Assembly (NCBI GenBank): GCA_937868025.1
Contig: CALMLJ010000571.1
Coordinates: forward strand, 1 to 53,482
Direction of reading: 5' to 3'
Source: an uncultured Acidimicrobiaceae bacterium
GTDB taxonomy: Bacteria; Actinomycetota; Acidimicrobiia; Acidimicrobiales; Microtrichaceae
DNA: 53,482 nucleotides
The translations under genes were made by a program, and so were the position numbers. The notes under the pieces were generated by a model. The model was given only the letters and a program-made list of their open reading frames with translations, did no database searches and had not been told where the DNA came from. Below, piece after piece: positions 16,140 to 23,627 of the stretch. Within the stretch, counting starts at the first letter, position 1. The number at the start of each line of letters is the position of its first letter.

Positions 16140-16546
16140 CCCGAAGCGAGCGCGGCTCGGTCAGCGTCGAACTGGTCCTTCTCACACCGGTGCTGGTCGG
16201 CCTCATGGTTCTCACCGTCGCCTTCGGTCGGCTGCAGTCGGCCAAGGCCGACATCGAGGCCGCGAGCCGAGCCGCAGCCCGAGCAGCGTCCATCGAACGA
16301 ACGGCGACGACGGCGCGTGCAGCGGGACAACGGGCTGCTCTCCGCGAGCTGACCGCCAGCGGATATCGGTGCGACGCATTGACCGTCTCGATCGATACCG
16401 GCTCGTTCACGGCCGATTCCGCAGTGACCGCATCGGTGTCCTGCACTGTCCGGCTCTCCGACGTCGCCGGAATGGGGATCCCGTCCAGCCGCACGCTTGC
16501 CGCGAGCTTCACCGAGCCGATCGATCGCTACCGAGGAACACGATGA
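16136..16546 (+). CDS. TadE/TadF-like pseudopilin, second copy
   Basis: A 136-aa protein with a TTG start overlapping the previous stop. SERG is followed by SVSVELVLLTPVLVGLMVL, again with Glu at +5. A single Cys pair (residues near 81 and 103) may form a disulfide. It probably forms a heteromer with the preceding pseudopilin. Confidence 0.8.
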   Translation: MTRSERGSVSVELVLLTPVLVGLMVLTVAFGRLQSAKADIEAASRAAARAASIERTATTARAAGQRAALRELTASGYRCDALTVSIDTGSFTADSAVTASVSCTVRLSDVAGMGIPSSRTLAASFTEPIDRYRGTR

Positions 16547-16956
16547 CCGCCGGCGGCGAGCGAGGCACGGTAACCGTGTTCATCGTCTCGATGACCACGG
16601 CGCTGCTGCTCGTCGCCGGTCTGGTGTTCGACGGCGGTCGGATGATCGCTGCCCGCAGGGAGGCCGATGCCGTCGCCGCGGCTGCCGCTCGCGCCGGAGC
16701 GCAGGGACTCGACGAGGCGGGCGTTCGACAGACCGACGGGGCTCCACTCAACGCCTCCGACGTCGCGCGACGAGTCGAGCGGTATCTCGGTCGAACCAAC
16801 TACAGCGGCGAGGCCAGCGTGTTCGGGGACACCGTCACGGTGGAAGTTCACCGAACACAGACGTTGGCGATCCTGTCCCTCGCCGGCATCGCATCATCCG
16901 ACATCACCGGAACCGGCAGCGCTCGAGCGGTGCGCGCCGTTGGAGAAACCCCATGA
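16543..16956 (+). CDS. TadG-like (Rv3660c-neighbour type) pilus protein
   Basis: A 137-aa protein with GERG then TVTVFIVSMTTALLLVAGL. Phe replaces Glu at +5, as is usual in TadG-like proteins. The sequence after it, FDGGRMIAARREADAVAAAAARAGAQ, is the typical conserved block of actinobacterial TadG N-termini. No von Willebrand domain is present, so it is a short form. ATGA overlaps on both sides. Confidence 0.78.
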   Translation: MTAGGERGTVTVFIVSMTTALLLVAGLVFDGGRMIAARREADAVAAAAARAGAQGLDEAGVRQTDGAPLNASDVARRVERYLGRTNYSGEASVFGDTVTVEVHRTQTLAILSLAGIASSDITGTGSARAVRAVGETP

Positions 16957-19757
16957 TCACCTCGCATCCTTCGACCGGGCGCCGGACCCTGACAGCGATC
17001 GGCTCGCTCGCCATTGCCTCCGTACTCCTTGTTGGCGTGCCGCTGGCTCTCTGGCGCTTGGCCGGATGGCCGTTGCCGGCGACGATGCCAACGCCGGACG
17101 ACCTCGGACGAGCCATGTCGCGCTCTTCGGTCCCAGACGTTGTCATCATCAAGACACTTGCGTTCCTCGGCTGGTGCGCTTGGGCCCTGCTCGTTTTCTC
17201 CGTCGTCGTCGAAGTTTGGGCGCGACTGAGCGGCCGGCCGTCCCCGTCGATTCGATTCGTCGGACCGTTCCAGGATCTCGCCCGACGCCTCGTCACGGCG
17301 GCGTCCCTCCTGACAGTGACGGGAACGCCGCTGATGGGAGCTGCGCCAGCCCTCGCCAGCGTCGGCAGTCCGGCGCTCGTCGTCGAACGGTATCCGCAGA
17401 CGCCTGCCCCGGCGCCCTTGGCGGTGACGCCGCGTGAGGAGGCAGGCGCTGCCATCATCCCGTCGCCGCTCCGGTACACCGTGCAGCGACGCGACTCACT
17501 GTGGCGAATCGCAGAATGTCAGCTGGGTGATCCGATGCGGTGGCGCGAGATCTGGGACCTCAACCGAGGTCGGGACTTCGGAGGCGTTGAGTTCAATGAC
17601 GCGAATCTGATCCGACCCGGATGGGAACTCGACCTGCCGCAGGCATCGAAAGGCGCTGGATCGCCTTCCGCACCGGAACTCACGCCGCCAGGGAACCCGG
17701 CGGCGCCAACGTCCGAACCGCCCGAGGATGCGGCCACAACGCCGACCACCACCACCGTTGCCGTCGCCTCGTCGACAATCAGTCCATCGACGTCGCTGCC
17801 GGCAGGGCCCGAGACTTCCGCGCCGAAGCCCGACGCTCGTGAAGCGGCCGACGACCGCGCGATGTCCGACGACGGGGTTGACGATCAAGAGTCAACGACG
17901 CCCATGTTCCTTGGCGGTGTTGCCCTGGCGACCGGCCTACTTCTCGCGCTTCGTCGACTGCGTCGAACTCAGGGGCGTCGTCGCCCGCCCGGCACGCCGC
18001 CGCACAAGCCACCGGCCGACACCAACGCCATCGAGACGGCCATCCGCCACGACGCAGAGATCAACCGAATGGAGCGAGCCTTCGTCGCGCTCCGAGCCTT
18101 CGCCCGGGGTGTGGGAGACGGAACTCCACTCCTGCAACTCGTCGCCGCTCGCGTCGGATCGCAGGAGGTCGAGGTGCTCCTCGGGGCGGCTGCGCCAACC
18201 ACCCCTCCTGGCTTCGAGGACCGCGGAGAGCACCGAGCGTTCGCGACGGAGCCTTCAGTCTCGACCGATGTGCTCACTGGTCTCGCCGCAGAGACGGCGA
18301 CTCCTTGGCCGGCCCTCGTCAGCATCGGTGGCCTCAACGACGACCTGGTCATGATCGACCTGGAGACCGCCGGCATTCTTGCCGTCGGAGGACGCCACGC
18401 CGGAGACGCGGTCAGGCGAATCGCTGCCGAGCTCGCCGTCTCGCCGGCGGCCGACCTCGTCGATGTTCTCGTACTGGGGTCAGATCCAGCGCTCTCGTTC
18501 GGTGAACGCGCGCGAACGGTGCCGAATGTGGCGGAAGCGCTGACCGCTCTCAGCGTTGCGGTTCGATCGACTCGAACCGCCCTCGACCTCTTGGGCGTCG
18601 AGGACACCCCGACCGCTCGGTGCCGCCACTCAGATAAGCAGGCATGGGGTGTGACGCTGTTGGTCTGCAGCGACCCGCTCGCCGCAGCTGATGTGGACCA
18701 GCTCCAAGAGTTGCTCCAGCCTCGTTGCGGTGTCGCTGTTGTGATGGCCGGGGACCCCGTCGCGATGGGGTGGTCCCTCACCGTTGATGACGAAGCCATC
18801 CTCGGTCCGCACGACTTCCGGCTCTCGGTGCTGGGCCTTCAGGAGGAGGACATGAAGGCACTCGATTCGCTCCTTGCGGACGCTGCAGTCGGCGACGCCG
18901 AGGCAGCGCTGTTGGGCGCAGGACCGCTGAACCCTGATCCGGCCCAGCCGATCTACGTCCCGGACACCGTCGCAGCAGCAACCGAGGGCGACGCCTCAGA
19001 TCACGACGTCGAGGTTCGTGTCCTCGGGCCCGTCGAGATCCACGGTGCGCCGCCAATCAACCGGCGACGAACCGCAGAGGTCATCGCGTACCTGGCGCTC
19101 CACGGCAAGGGAGTGACAGCAAGCCAGTTGAAGACAGCCCTGTGGCCCGACTCGATGCCGAGCCAGGACACGTTCAACGTCACGATCCACCGCGCCCGGG
19201 CGACCCTCGGACTCGATCGCGACGGGGCGCATCACCTCCCGCACGCGGTAACGAACGGGAACGGCTACTCGGTCGGGAGCTACGTCACGAGCGACCTCGA
19301 CCGGTTCAACAACCTCGTCGCCCGATCGCAGAAAGCCGCGAACACCGGAGAGGAGGCGCAACTGCTGCGTGAGGCGCTGACGCTGCTTCGAGGCCAGCCG
19401 TTCGAGGGCGTTCGCGGATACGAGTGGGCCTACACCGAAGGGATCGTCGTCGAGACTGAAGCGACCATCGCCGACACCGCCCATCGACTGGCCCAGCTGG
19501 CGCTTGCCGACCGAGATGCCGCGCTGGCGACCTGGGCAGCGACGCAAGGGCTCATGGCCGTGCCGGGCAGTGAGCCCCTCTACCGAGACCGAATGGAGGC
19601 GGCCCACCTCAACGGTGACCCGGCCGCCGTCGACCGGATTGTCGATGAACTCTGTCGGTATATCGAAACGCTCGATCCGCTCGACGACCTCCACCCCGAC
19701 ACCATCGATCTCTGGCATCGAATCGGGCGTTCGCACCCTCGACAAGGCTCTGCGTGA
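16953..19757 (+). CDS. Membrane LysM protein with C-terminal BTAD (SARP-like) domain
   Basis: A 934-aa protein. There are three membrane segments in the first 140 residues and a LysM peptidoglycan-binding domain at about 174-228 (YTVQRRDSLWRIAE...IRPGWELDLP). A long Pro/Thr/Ala linker and a further membrane segment near 317-333 follow. After a cytoplasmic region with no recognised fold, residues 686-934 carry a winged helix (VRVLGPVEIHG, then VTASQLKTALWP) and a BTAD tetratricopeptide domain as in SARP regulators. The topology joins cell-wall binding outside to a DNA-binding-type domain inside. Such proteins accompany Tad genes in actinobacterial elements; function untested. ATG 16953 overlaps the TadG-like stop. 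Confidence 0.85.
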   Translation: MITSHPSTGRRTLTAIGSLAIASVLLVGVPLALWRLAGWPLPATMPTPDDLGRAMSRSSVPDVVIIKTLAFLGWCAWALLVFSVVVEVWARLSGRPSPSIRFVGPFQDLARRLVTAASLLTVTGTPLMGAAPALASVGSPALVVERYPQTPAPAPLAVTPREEAGAAIIPSPLRYTVQRRDSLWRIAECQLGDPMRWREIWDLNRGRDFGGVEFNDANLIRPGWELDLPQASKGAGSPSAPELTPPGNPAAPTSEPPEDAATTPTTTTVAVASSTISPSTSLPAGPETSAPKPDAREAADDRAMSDDGVDDQESTTPMFLGGVALATGLLLALRRLRRTQGRRRPPGTPPHKPPADTNAIETAIRHDAEINRMERAFVALRAFARGVGDGTPLLQLVAARVGSQEVEVLLGAAAPTTPPGFEDRGEHRAFATEPSVSTDVLTGLAAETATPWPALVSIGGLNDDLVMIDLETAGILAVGGRHAGDAVRRIAAELAVSPAADLVDVLVLGSDPALSFGERARTVPNVAEALTALSVAVRSTRTALDLLGVEDTPTARCRHSDKQAWGVTLLVCSDPLAAADVDQLQELLQPRCGVAVVMAGDPVAMGWSLTVDDEAILGPHDFRLSVLGLQEEDMKALDSLLADAAVGDAEAALLGAGPLNPDPAQPIYVPDTVAAATEGDASDHDVEVRVLGPVEIHGAPPINRRRTAEVIAYLALHGKGVTASQLKTALWPDSMPSQDTFNVTIHRARATLGLDRDGAHHLPHAVTNGNGYSVGSYVTSDLDRFNNLVARSQKAANTGEEAQLLREALTLLRGQPFEGVRGYEWAYTEGIVVETEATIADTAHRLAQLALADRDAALATWAATQGLMAVPGSEPLYRDRMEAAHLNGDPAAVDRIVDELCRYIETLDPLDDLHPDTIDLWHRIGRSHPRQGSA

Positions 19758-19788
19758 GCTGCGATCGCTGCCCGGGGCAGGGGTGAGC

Positions 19789-19812
19789 CGGGCGGCTACG
19801 ACAGGCCGCCCG
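19789..19812. terminator. Hairpin between convergent genes
   Basis: CGGGCGGC and GCCGCCCG form a perfect 8-bp stem with an 8-nt loop. It lies just after the LysM-BTAD gene and overlaps the last codons of the convergent 364-aa gene. It may end transcription from both sides. Confidence 0.5.
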
Positions 19813-20890
19813 AGACGAGGCTGAGCGTCGCATTCGCGGCAGCGAGCGTCTCAGCAGATATCGACGAGTGATCCGGCTCAGCCCGGTGAAACTCCACCAA
19901 CAGGCTCGCAAGAGCGTCGTACACCCCTTTGAGCTGTTCGATTCTCGCGTCCTCGCTCGGGTCGCAGTCGACGTCCAGGTCCTCGGTGATCTCCGCCAGT
20001 CGATCGAGCCATGCCCTATCTGAATCCGACCCGGAGCGTGTCAGTTCGGTGAAAGCGCGGTATCCCTTCACGTCGAACCTGCGGGGCGATCCGTCTGGCA
20101 TCTCCAACATGAGATCACCGATTGCACTCTGCCAGTCGCGATAGAACCATGCTTCTCGCGTCGACAATGCTTCACACGCCTCGCTGGCAACCTCGCCCAG
20201 CACCTGCATGTCGACGGCCTCGCCCGTGACGTCACTCAACGCAGCAGCGACCGATCGAAGCAGCTTGAGACGCTCCGCCGACTCGAGGGCTCGGGGTTCG
20301 ACGACCTCTTGAGTGTGCATGAATCGCTTGAGCGCCGCGTCTACGGCCCGACCGGCCGCGCCCTCAGAGCCATCAGACAAGTCGACTTGCCAGAGGGACG
20401 ACAGGCGGCGGGCGCGGGCAACCTCAACGTGCCCTCCCTCGGCGAGCGACTGCTGAACCCGCGAGATCGAGCGTCGCATCGACTCAACCGACCGATCCGG
20501 CTGCGCGTCGCAGAGGACAAGTTCCTTCTCCAGCGCCGTGATCCAGCCCAATACGGAGGCGAGCCGGTACTGGGTGCTGAACGCCTTGTACTCCTCGAAC
20601 CGAGTCGCACCCCCGCCGACTGCGAGGTAGTAGCTGCCACCGACCTCGAAGACCTCCCGCAGGCGCCAGTAGAGCGAGGTAGCCGCACTCGTAAGTGGAT
20701 CGGCGTAGCGCCGATAGGTCTCCCTCTGAACTCGCTGACTGCGGGCCTCTTCCAACCGTCGATCGAGCCGGTCCTTGAGCCAGGTATTCGTAAATGTCGC
20801 GACCGCCGTCACGATTGCGGTGACGAGCGCGACGGATCCAGCGATGATCGCTGCCTGCACCGGCGGCTGAAGACCTCGGAACCAGTCCAC
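19796..20890 (-). CDS. Membrane-anchored coiled-coil protein, unknown function
   Basis: A 364-aa protein with one N-terminal membrane helix (about 12-33, AAIIAGSVALVTAIVTAVATF) followed by an Arg/Glu-rich coiled coil (40-65) and a helical body. No catalytic motif is recognised. It interrupts the plus-strand transfer genes in the opposite orientation. Proteins of this plan are common and unassigned in actinobacteria. Surface or entry exclusion, or an envelope sensor, are possible but unsupported. ATG 20890 is the only start before the membrane helix. Confidence 0.6.
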   Translation of the reverse strand: MDWFRGLQPPVQAAIIAGSVALVTAIVTAVATFTNTWLKDRLDRRLEEARSQRVQRETYRRYADPLTSAATSLYWRLREVFEVGGSYYLAVGGGATRFEEYKAFSTQYRLASVLGWITALEKELVLCDAQPDRSVESMRRSISRVQQSLAEGGHVEVARARRLSSLWQVDLSDGSEGAAGRAVDAALKRFMHTQEVVEPRALESAERLKLLRSVAAALSDVTGEAVDMQVLGEVASEACEALSTREAWFYRDWQSAIGDLMLEMPDGSPRRFDVKGYRAFTELTRSGSDSDRAWLDRLAEITEDLDVDCDPSEDARIEQLKGVYDALASLLVEFHRAEPDHSSISAETLAAANATLSLVSGGLS

Positions 20891-21100
20891 TGAGGGTCAG
20901 TCTCGCCGATTCCCCTGTTCGGGTGGTAGGCCGACTGCGTTACAGCGCGGTCGCAGCAATCAGCTCGGGCGAGTAGTCGTGTCAGGGGCAAGTGACAAGA
21001 TGCAGCAGGTGCACCCGCGACGCTGTGCCCCAGAGCCGCGAGCGCGACGCTCACCTCGACGCCGGGCGGCGTCCTCCGAAGAATCGCAGCCGGAGGCAGC

Positions 21101-21499
21101 GTGAGCGACTTGATGCATCGAATCTCAGAACTCCACCGGCCAGGGGGGTGCCACCTTTGGTCTTGGAGCAGTGCCGAGGTCGAGTGGGAACGACGGATGC
21201 TGGTCGTCGGCGGGCTCTCGCCGATCGGGCTCGTTGCCGCCGCCGTGACAGCGGCGGAATCGGATGCTGGCAACCGCCGACGGCGGACCGTTGCCGTTGA
21301 GGAAGCAGGGCCAAGATGGCGCTACGCCGCAACAGGGTCCGCCCAATTCACCAATGGTCACCTCATCTTCGTCGAGGCAAGCGGGATCACGCGATCGTTC
21401 GATCTGCGCACTGCCGCCGTCGATGAGCCGACTCACGGCTGGATCCGATTCCAGCCTGCCGGCAGCAGCGCGGCATGGGCGGTGCAGCTCACTTCCTAG
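21101..21499 (+). CDS. Hypothetical protein
   Basis: A 132-aa reading frame with a GTG start preceded by GGAGGCAGC. It has a composition unlike the frame-shifted shadows around it, a predicted alpha/beta content (WRYAATGSAQFTNGHLIFV), and no signal peptide. No family is recognised. The 3' end overlaps the convergent peptidoglycan hydrolase gene by 11 bp. It could belong to the transfer cluster or be an exclusion-type gene. Confidence rests on codon pattern and ribosome binding site only. Confidence 0.45.
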   Translation: MSDLMHRISELHRPGGCHLWSWSSAEVEWERRMLVVGGLSPIGLVAAAVTAAESDAGNRRRRTVAVEEAGPRWRYAATGSAQFTNGHLIFVEASGITRSFDLRTAAVDEPTHGWIRFQPAGSSAAWAVQLTS

Positions 21500-22520
21500 A
21501 CCCGCACAGCTTCGAGAGGAGCGGGTACGGGTTGACCGCTGCGCCACCGCTTGGATGCATCTCGAAGTGGACGTGGGCCGGCGTCGTTCTGGCGTTGCCG
21601 GTGTTGCCCAGTACGGCGACGGGCTGGCCTGCCGTCACCTGCGCTCCGACCTGCGTGAGATTCCGAGCGTTGTGCGCGTAGTACCAGCGCGTTCCGGACC
21701 GGCCCTTGATCCAGAGCGTGATCCCCCCGAGGCCGGTATCGGTGTTCGTGACCTTGTCCACGGTGCCGTCCTCAATCGCGACGAGGACCGTGCCCGCCGG
21801 AGCGAAGAGGTCATTGCCTTGGTGCTGACGGCCTCCCGATCGAGGTGCGTGCCAGTCGTTGCTGTGGCGGACCGCAGCGCCGACGGGACACACCATCCCC
21901 ACCGGCATCGGTCCAGCTGAGGAGGCCGACGAGTCGTAGTCGCGGGCCTTCGTCAGCACCTTGTCGACGTAGGCATCGCTTCGGTTGTATGTCTTGATCG
22001 CGGCACGCACGTCGGCCACTCGGCCGGCACTGCCGCACAGGTAGGCGGCCGCCGTCCAGATCGCGTCCCACGCGTTGTGTGGTGACGGCGATGCGCCCGA
22101 CGGCCGCCCCGGAGCCAGGCGGCCCCATCGACGCCACGTACTCGGCAGGAACTGCATCGGCCCCTGAGCGTGAGTCCAGCCGTCGAGCGATGTGGGATCG
22201 GGCAACCGGGCGAAGCCATCTCGCCCGTTCAGCGCGGGTCCGAGGATGAATGGCCGGACCTCACCCGTCGCGCCATCGAGTCGTCCCTCACCGTGGCCAC
22301 TCTCCACCGAGCCGATCGCCGCGAGCACCGACCACGGCAGGCCAGGACAGGACGCAGCCGCTTCCACGTACACGCCTTGGAGCGACGGCGGGATGTCGCC
22401 GACGGCTGCGCCTCCAGCCGGCGCCCCGAATCCGCCCGCCTCTCCCCCTCCAGCGACCACGGCGACTCCGACCACCCCGCCGAGCAGGACCAAGACCCCA
22501 ACCGTCAAGACCTTCAGCAT
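21489..22520 (-). CDS. Peptidoglycan hydrolase: lytic transglycosylase plus M23 endopeptidase
   Basis: A 343-aa protein. An N-terminal hydrophobic anchor (VLTVGVLVLLGGVVGVAVV) is followed by a transglycosylase domain: LPWSVLAAIGSVESGHG with the catalytic Glu, then GPMQFLPSTWRRWG. The C-terminal M23 domain has HQGNDLFAP and HVHFEMHP with the zinc ligands. It opens the cell wall for the transfer channel, like VirB1 and related conjugation hydrolases. It is divergent from the VirB2-like gene; both are preceded by a CGCGCTTAGG motif (22543 and 22600). The first His of the M23 pair appears in H-x-G-N-D where most members have H-x-G-x-D, which is standard. Confidence 0.92.
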   Translation of the reverse strand: MLKVLTVGVLVLLGGVVGVAVVAGGGEAGGFGAPAGGAAVGDIPPSLQGVYVEAAASCPGLPWSVLAAIGSVESGHGEGRLDGATGEVRPFILGPALNGRDGFARLPDPTSLDGWTHAQGPMQFLPSTWRRWGRLAPGRPSGASPSPHNAWDAIWTAAAYLCGSAGRVADVRAAIKTYNRSDAYVDKVLTKARDYDSSASSAGPMPVGMVCPVGAAVRHSNDWHAPRSGGRQHQGNDLFAPAGTVLVAIEDGTVDKVTNTDTGLGGITLWIKGRSGTRWYYAHNARNLTQVGAQVTAGQPVAVLGNTGNARTTPAHVHFEMHPSGGAAVNPYPLLSKLCGSRK

Positions 22521-22542
22521 CTCGAACCTCTCTCGTCACGCT

Positions 22543-22609
22543 CCTAAGCGCGGGCGATCGAGGTGGCATGAGGAATCTTCCGACGAGGTCGGTGAAGCGC
22601 GCGCTTAGG
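22543..22609. promoter_or_regulatory. Divergent pair of CGCGCTTAGG motifs
   Basis: The minus-strand copy occupies 22543-22552 and points to the peptidoglycan hydrolase gene (start 22520). The plus-strand copy occupies 22600-22609 and points to the VirB2-like gene (start 22702). The two 10-mers are identical and face away from each other, 47 bp apart. The same 10-mer precedes genes at 31168, 37182 and 49257. It may be a promoter element or an operator for a common regulator. Confidence 0.65.
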
Positions 22610-22646
22610 AGCTGCGAGTCCTCGGACTCATCCCTATCCACCCCAC

Positions 22647-22685
22647 TTCGGGGGTGGGCCGACTCCCCCGCGGCCCACCCCCGAG
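22647..22685 (+). promoter_or_regulatory. Long 5'-leader hairpin before the VirB2-like gene
   Basis: GGGGGTGGGCC (22650-22660) pairs perfectly with GGCCCACCCCC (22672-22682), and two further pairs extend the stem to 13 bp; the loop is 11 nt. It ends about 17 nt before the GTG and directly before the ribosome binding site GAGGAAAGGA. It could stabilise the mRNA, attenuate transcription or insulate the operon from upstream reading. Confidence 0.55.
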
Positions 22686-22701
22686 GAAAGGACGGGCGAT
22701 T

Positions 22702-22995
22702 GTGCTCGCCACGCTGAAAGCGCTCCTCGACGACGTCGATGTCTCACCCACCACTACGGGAATGCCGGGGGCCGGTCTGGTCCAGACGTTGCTCAACTGG
22801 CTGACCCAGATCGCTCTCTGGGGATCGCTCGCCAGCATCCTCTGCGGTGCGGCGATCTACGGGCTGTCCCAGCAGACCGGCAACTACTCGGGGGGCTACC
22901 TCGGCAAACGGCTCGCGCTCGCAGGGGCCATCGGCGCATGCCTTGCCGGCATCGCCCCAACTGTCATCAACCTTCTCTTCAAGGCGGCGGCATGA
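22702..22995 (+). CDS. Small two-helix membrane protein, VirB2/TrbC-like
   Basis: A 97-aa protein with two hydrophobic helices (about 33-55 and 70-95) separated by a short loop with QTGNYSGGYLGKR. Size, topology and its place directly before the secretion genes match VirB2/TrbC-type or DUF6112-type proteins of actinobacterial T4SS loci. GTG 22702 was chosen because GAGGAAAGGA lies upstream; the in-frame codons before it run through the hairpin. ATGA overlap with the next gene. A pilin-like or channel role is inference. Confidence 0.7.
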   Translation: MLATLKALLDDVDVSPTTTGMPGAGLVQTLLNWLTQIALWGSLASILCGAAIYGLSQQTGNYSGGYLGKRLALAGAIGACLAGIAPTVINLLFKAAA

Positions 22996-23459
22996 ACCGC
23001 ACCCGATTCGTGCTCGCTGCGCTCATCTGCACTGGCCTCCTCGGGTGCGCCGCCCGGAAGACGAACACGGCCGCGTCGCCTGAGGACTCCCCACGGCGAA
23101 CCAGCGATACCGAGGGGGCCTCCACCGGCCCTGTTCGCAGCTCGACCGACGGTGCAGCCGCGGCGGCAGTGCGATTCGTCTGCTCGGGCCAGCAACTCCT
23201 CGACACTCCGCCGACTCAGCTTCCCCTCCTCATCCGGAGGCTGTGGTCATCGCAGGCGGCCGACGACGCCGTGGCGAACGCGGTCGACCGCCTCGGCGAG
23301 CTTCGCGAGCGACTCGCTGACGGATCGGGGCCGACCCGATATCGGCAGGGCGTTCTCGGTGTCCGCGTTATGTCGGCCTCTCCGGCACGAGCGGAGGTTT
23401 CGGTGTGGTGGGTCGGGGTGTTGTCCCGCGACGGCGCAGCGACGCCCCAGGCACAGTAG
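22992..23459 (+). CDS. VirB8/TcpC-like lipoprotein, N-terminal part up to an in-frame TAG
   Basis: A 155-aa reading frame with a lipoprotein signal: LAALICTGLLGCAA (lipobox LLGC at residues 16-19). The globular part ends in RAEVSVWWVGVLSRDGAATPQAQ, then TAG (23457-23459). The family expects a Trp and a further strand here, ending with EDGxWRxD. Exactly that continues in the same frame after the stop. So the gene seems cut by TGG to TAG. In actinobacterial transfer clusters this position is held by a small extracytoplasmic TcpC/VirB8-type protein; that equivalence is inference. Confidence 0.75.
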   Translation: MNRTRFVLAALICTGLLGCAARKTNTAASPEDSPRRTSDTEGASTGPVRSSTDGAAAAAVRFVCSGQQLLDTPPTQLPLLIRRLWSSQAADDAVANAVDRLGELRERLADGSGPTRYRQGVLGVRVMSASPARAEVSVWWVGVLSRDGAATPQAQ

Positions 23460-23627
23460 ATGACATCGGACATCTCGCTCCTGCTCGAGGACGGCGAGTG
23501 GCGAATCGACGCGGCGACCGATGTCGAGGGGCCCGTGCCCGATCACAGCAGCGACGACGCGCCAATCACGAACAGCGAGTTCGATCGTCGACTGACCGGC
23601 TTCGTGGACTGGGAATCCAACCGGTGA
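23460..23627 (+). pseudogene. C-terminal part of the same lipoprotein after the in-frame TAG
   Basis: The frame resumes with ATG immediately after the TAG and runs 55 codons (MTSDISLLLEDGEWRIDAA...) to a TGA at 23625. That TGA overlaps the GTG of the VirB6-like gene as GTGA, the same junction type used throughout the operon. This indicates that the original gene was 22992-23627, 211 aa. The segment could be made separately by restart at the ATG, by read-through, or the TAG could be a sequencing error. Confidence 0.7.

Noticed and set aside
16497..16952. Upstream extension of the LysM-BTAD protein
   Set aside because: This part is a frame shadow of the TadG-like gene; ATG 16953 overlaps its stop as elsewhere in the operon.
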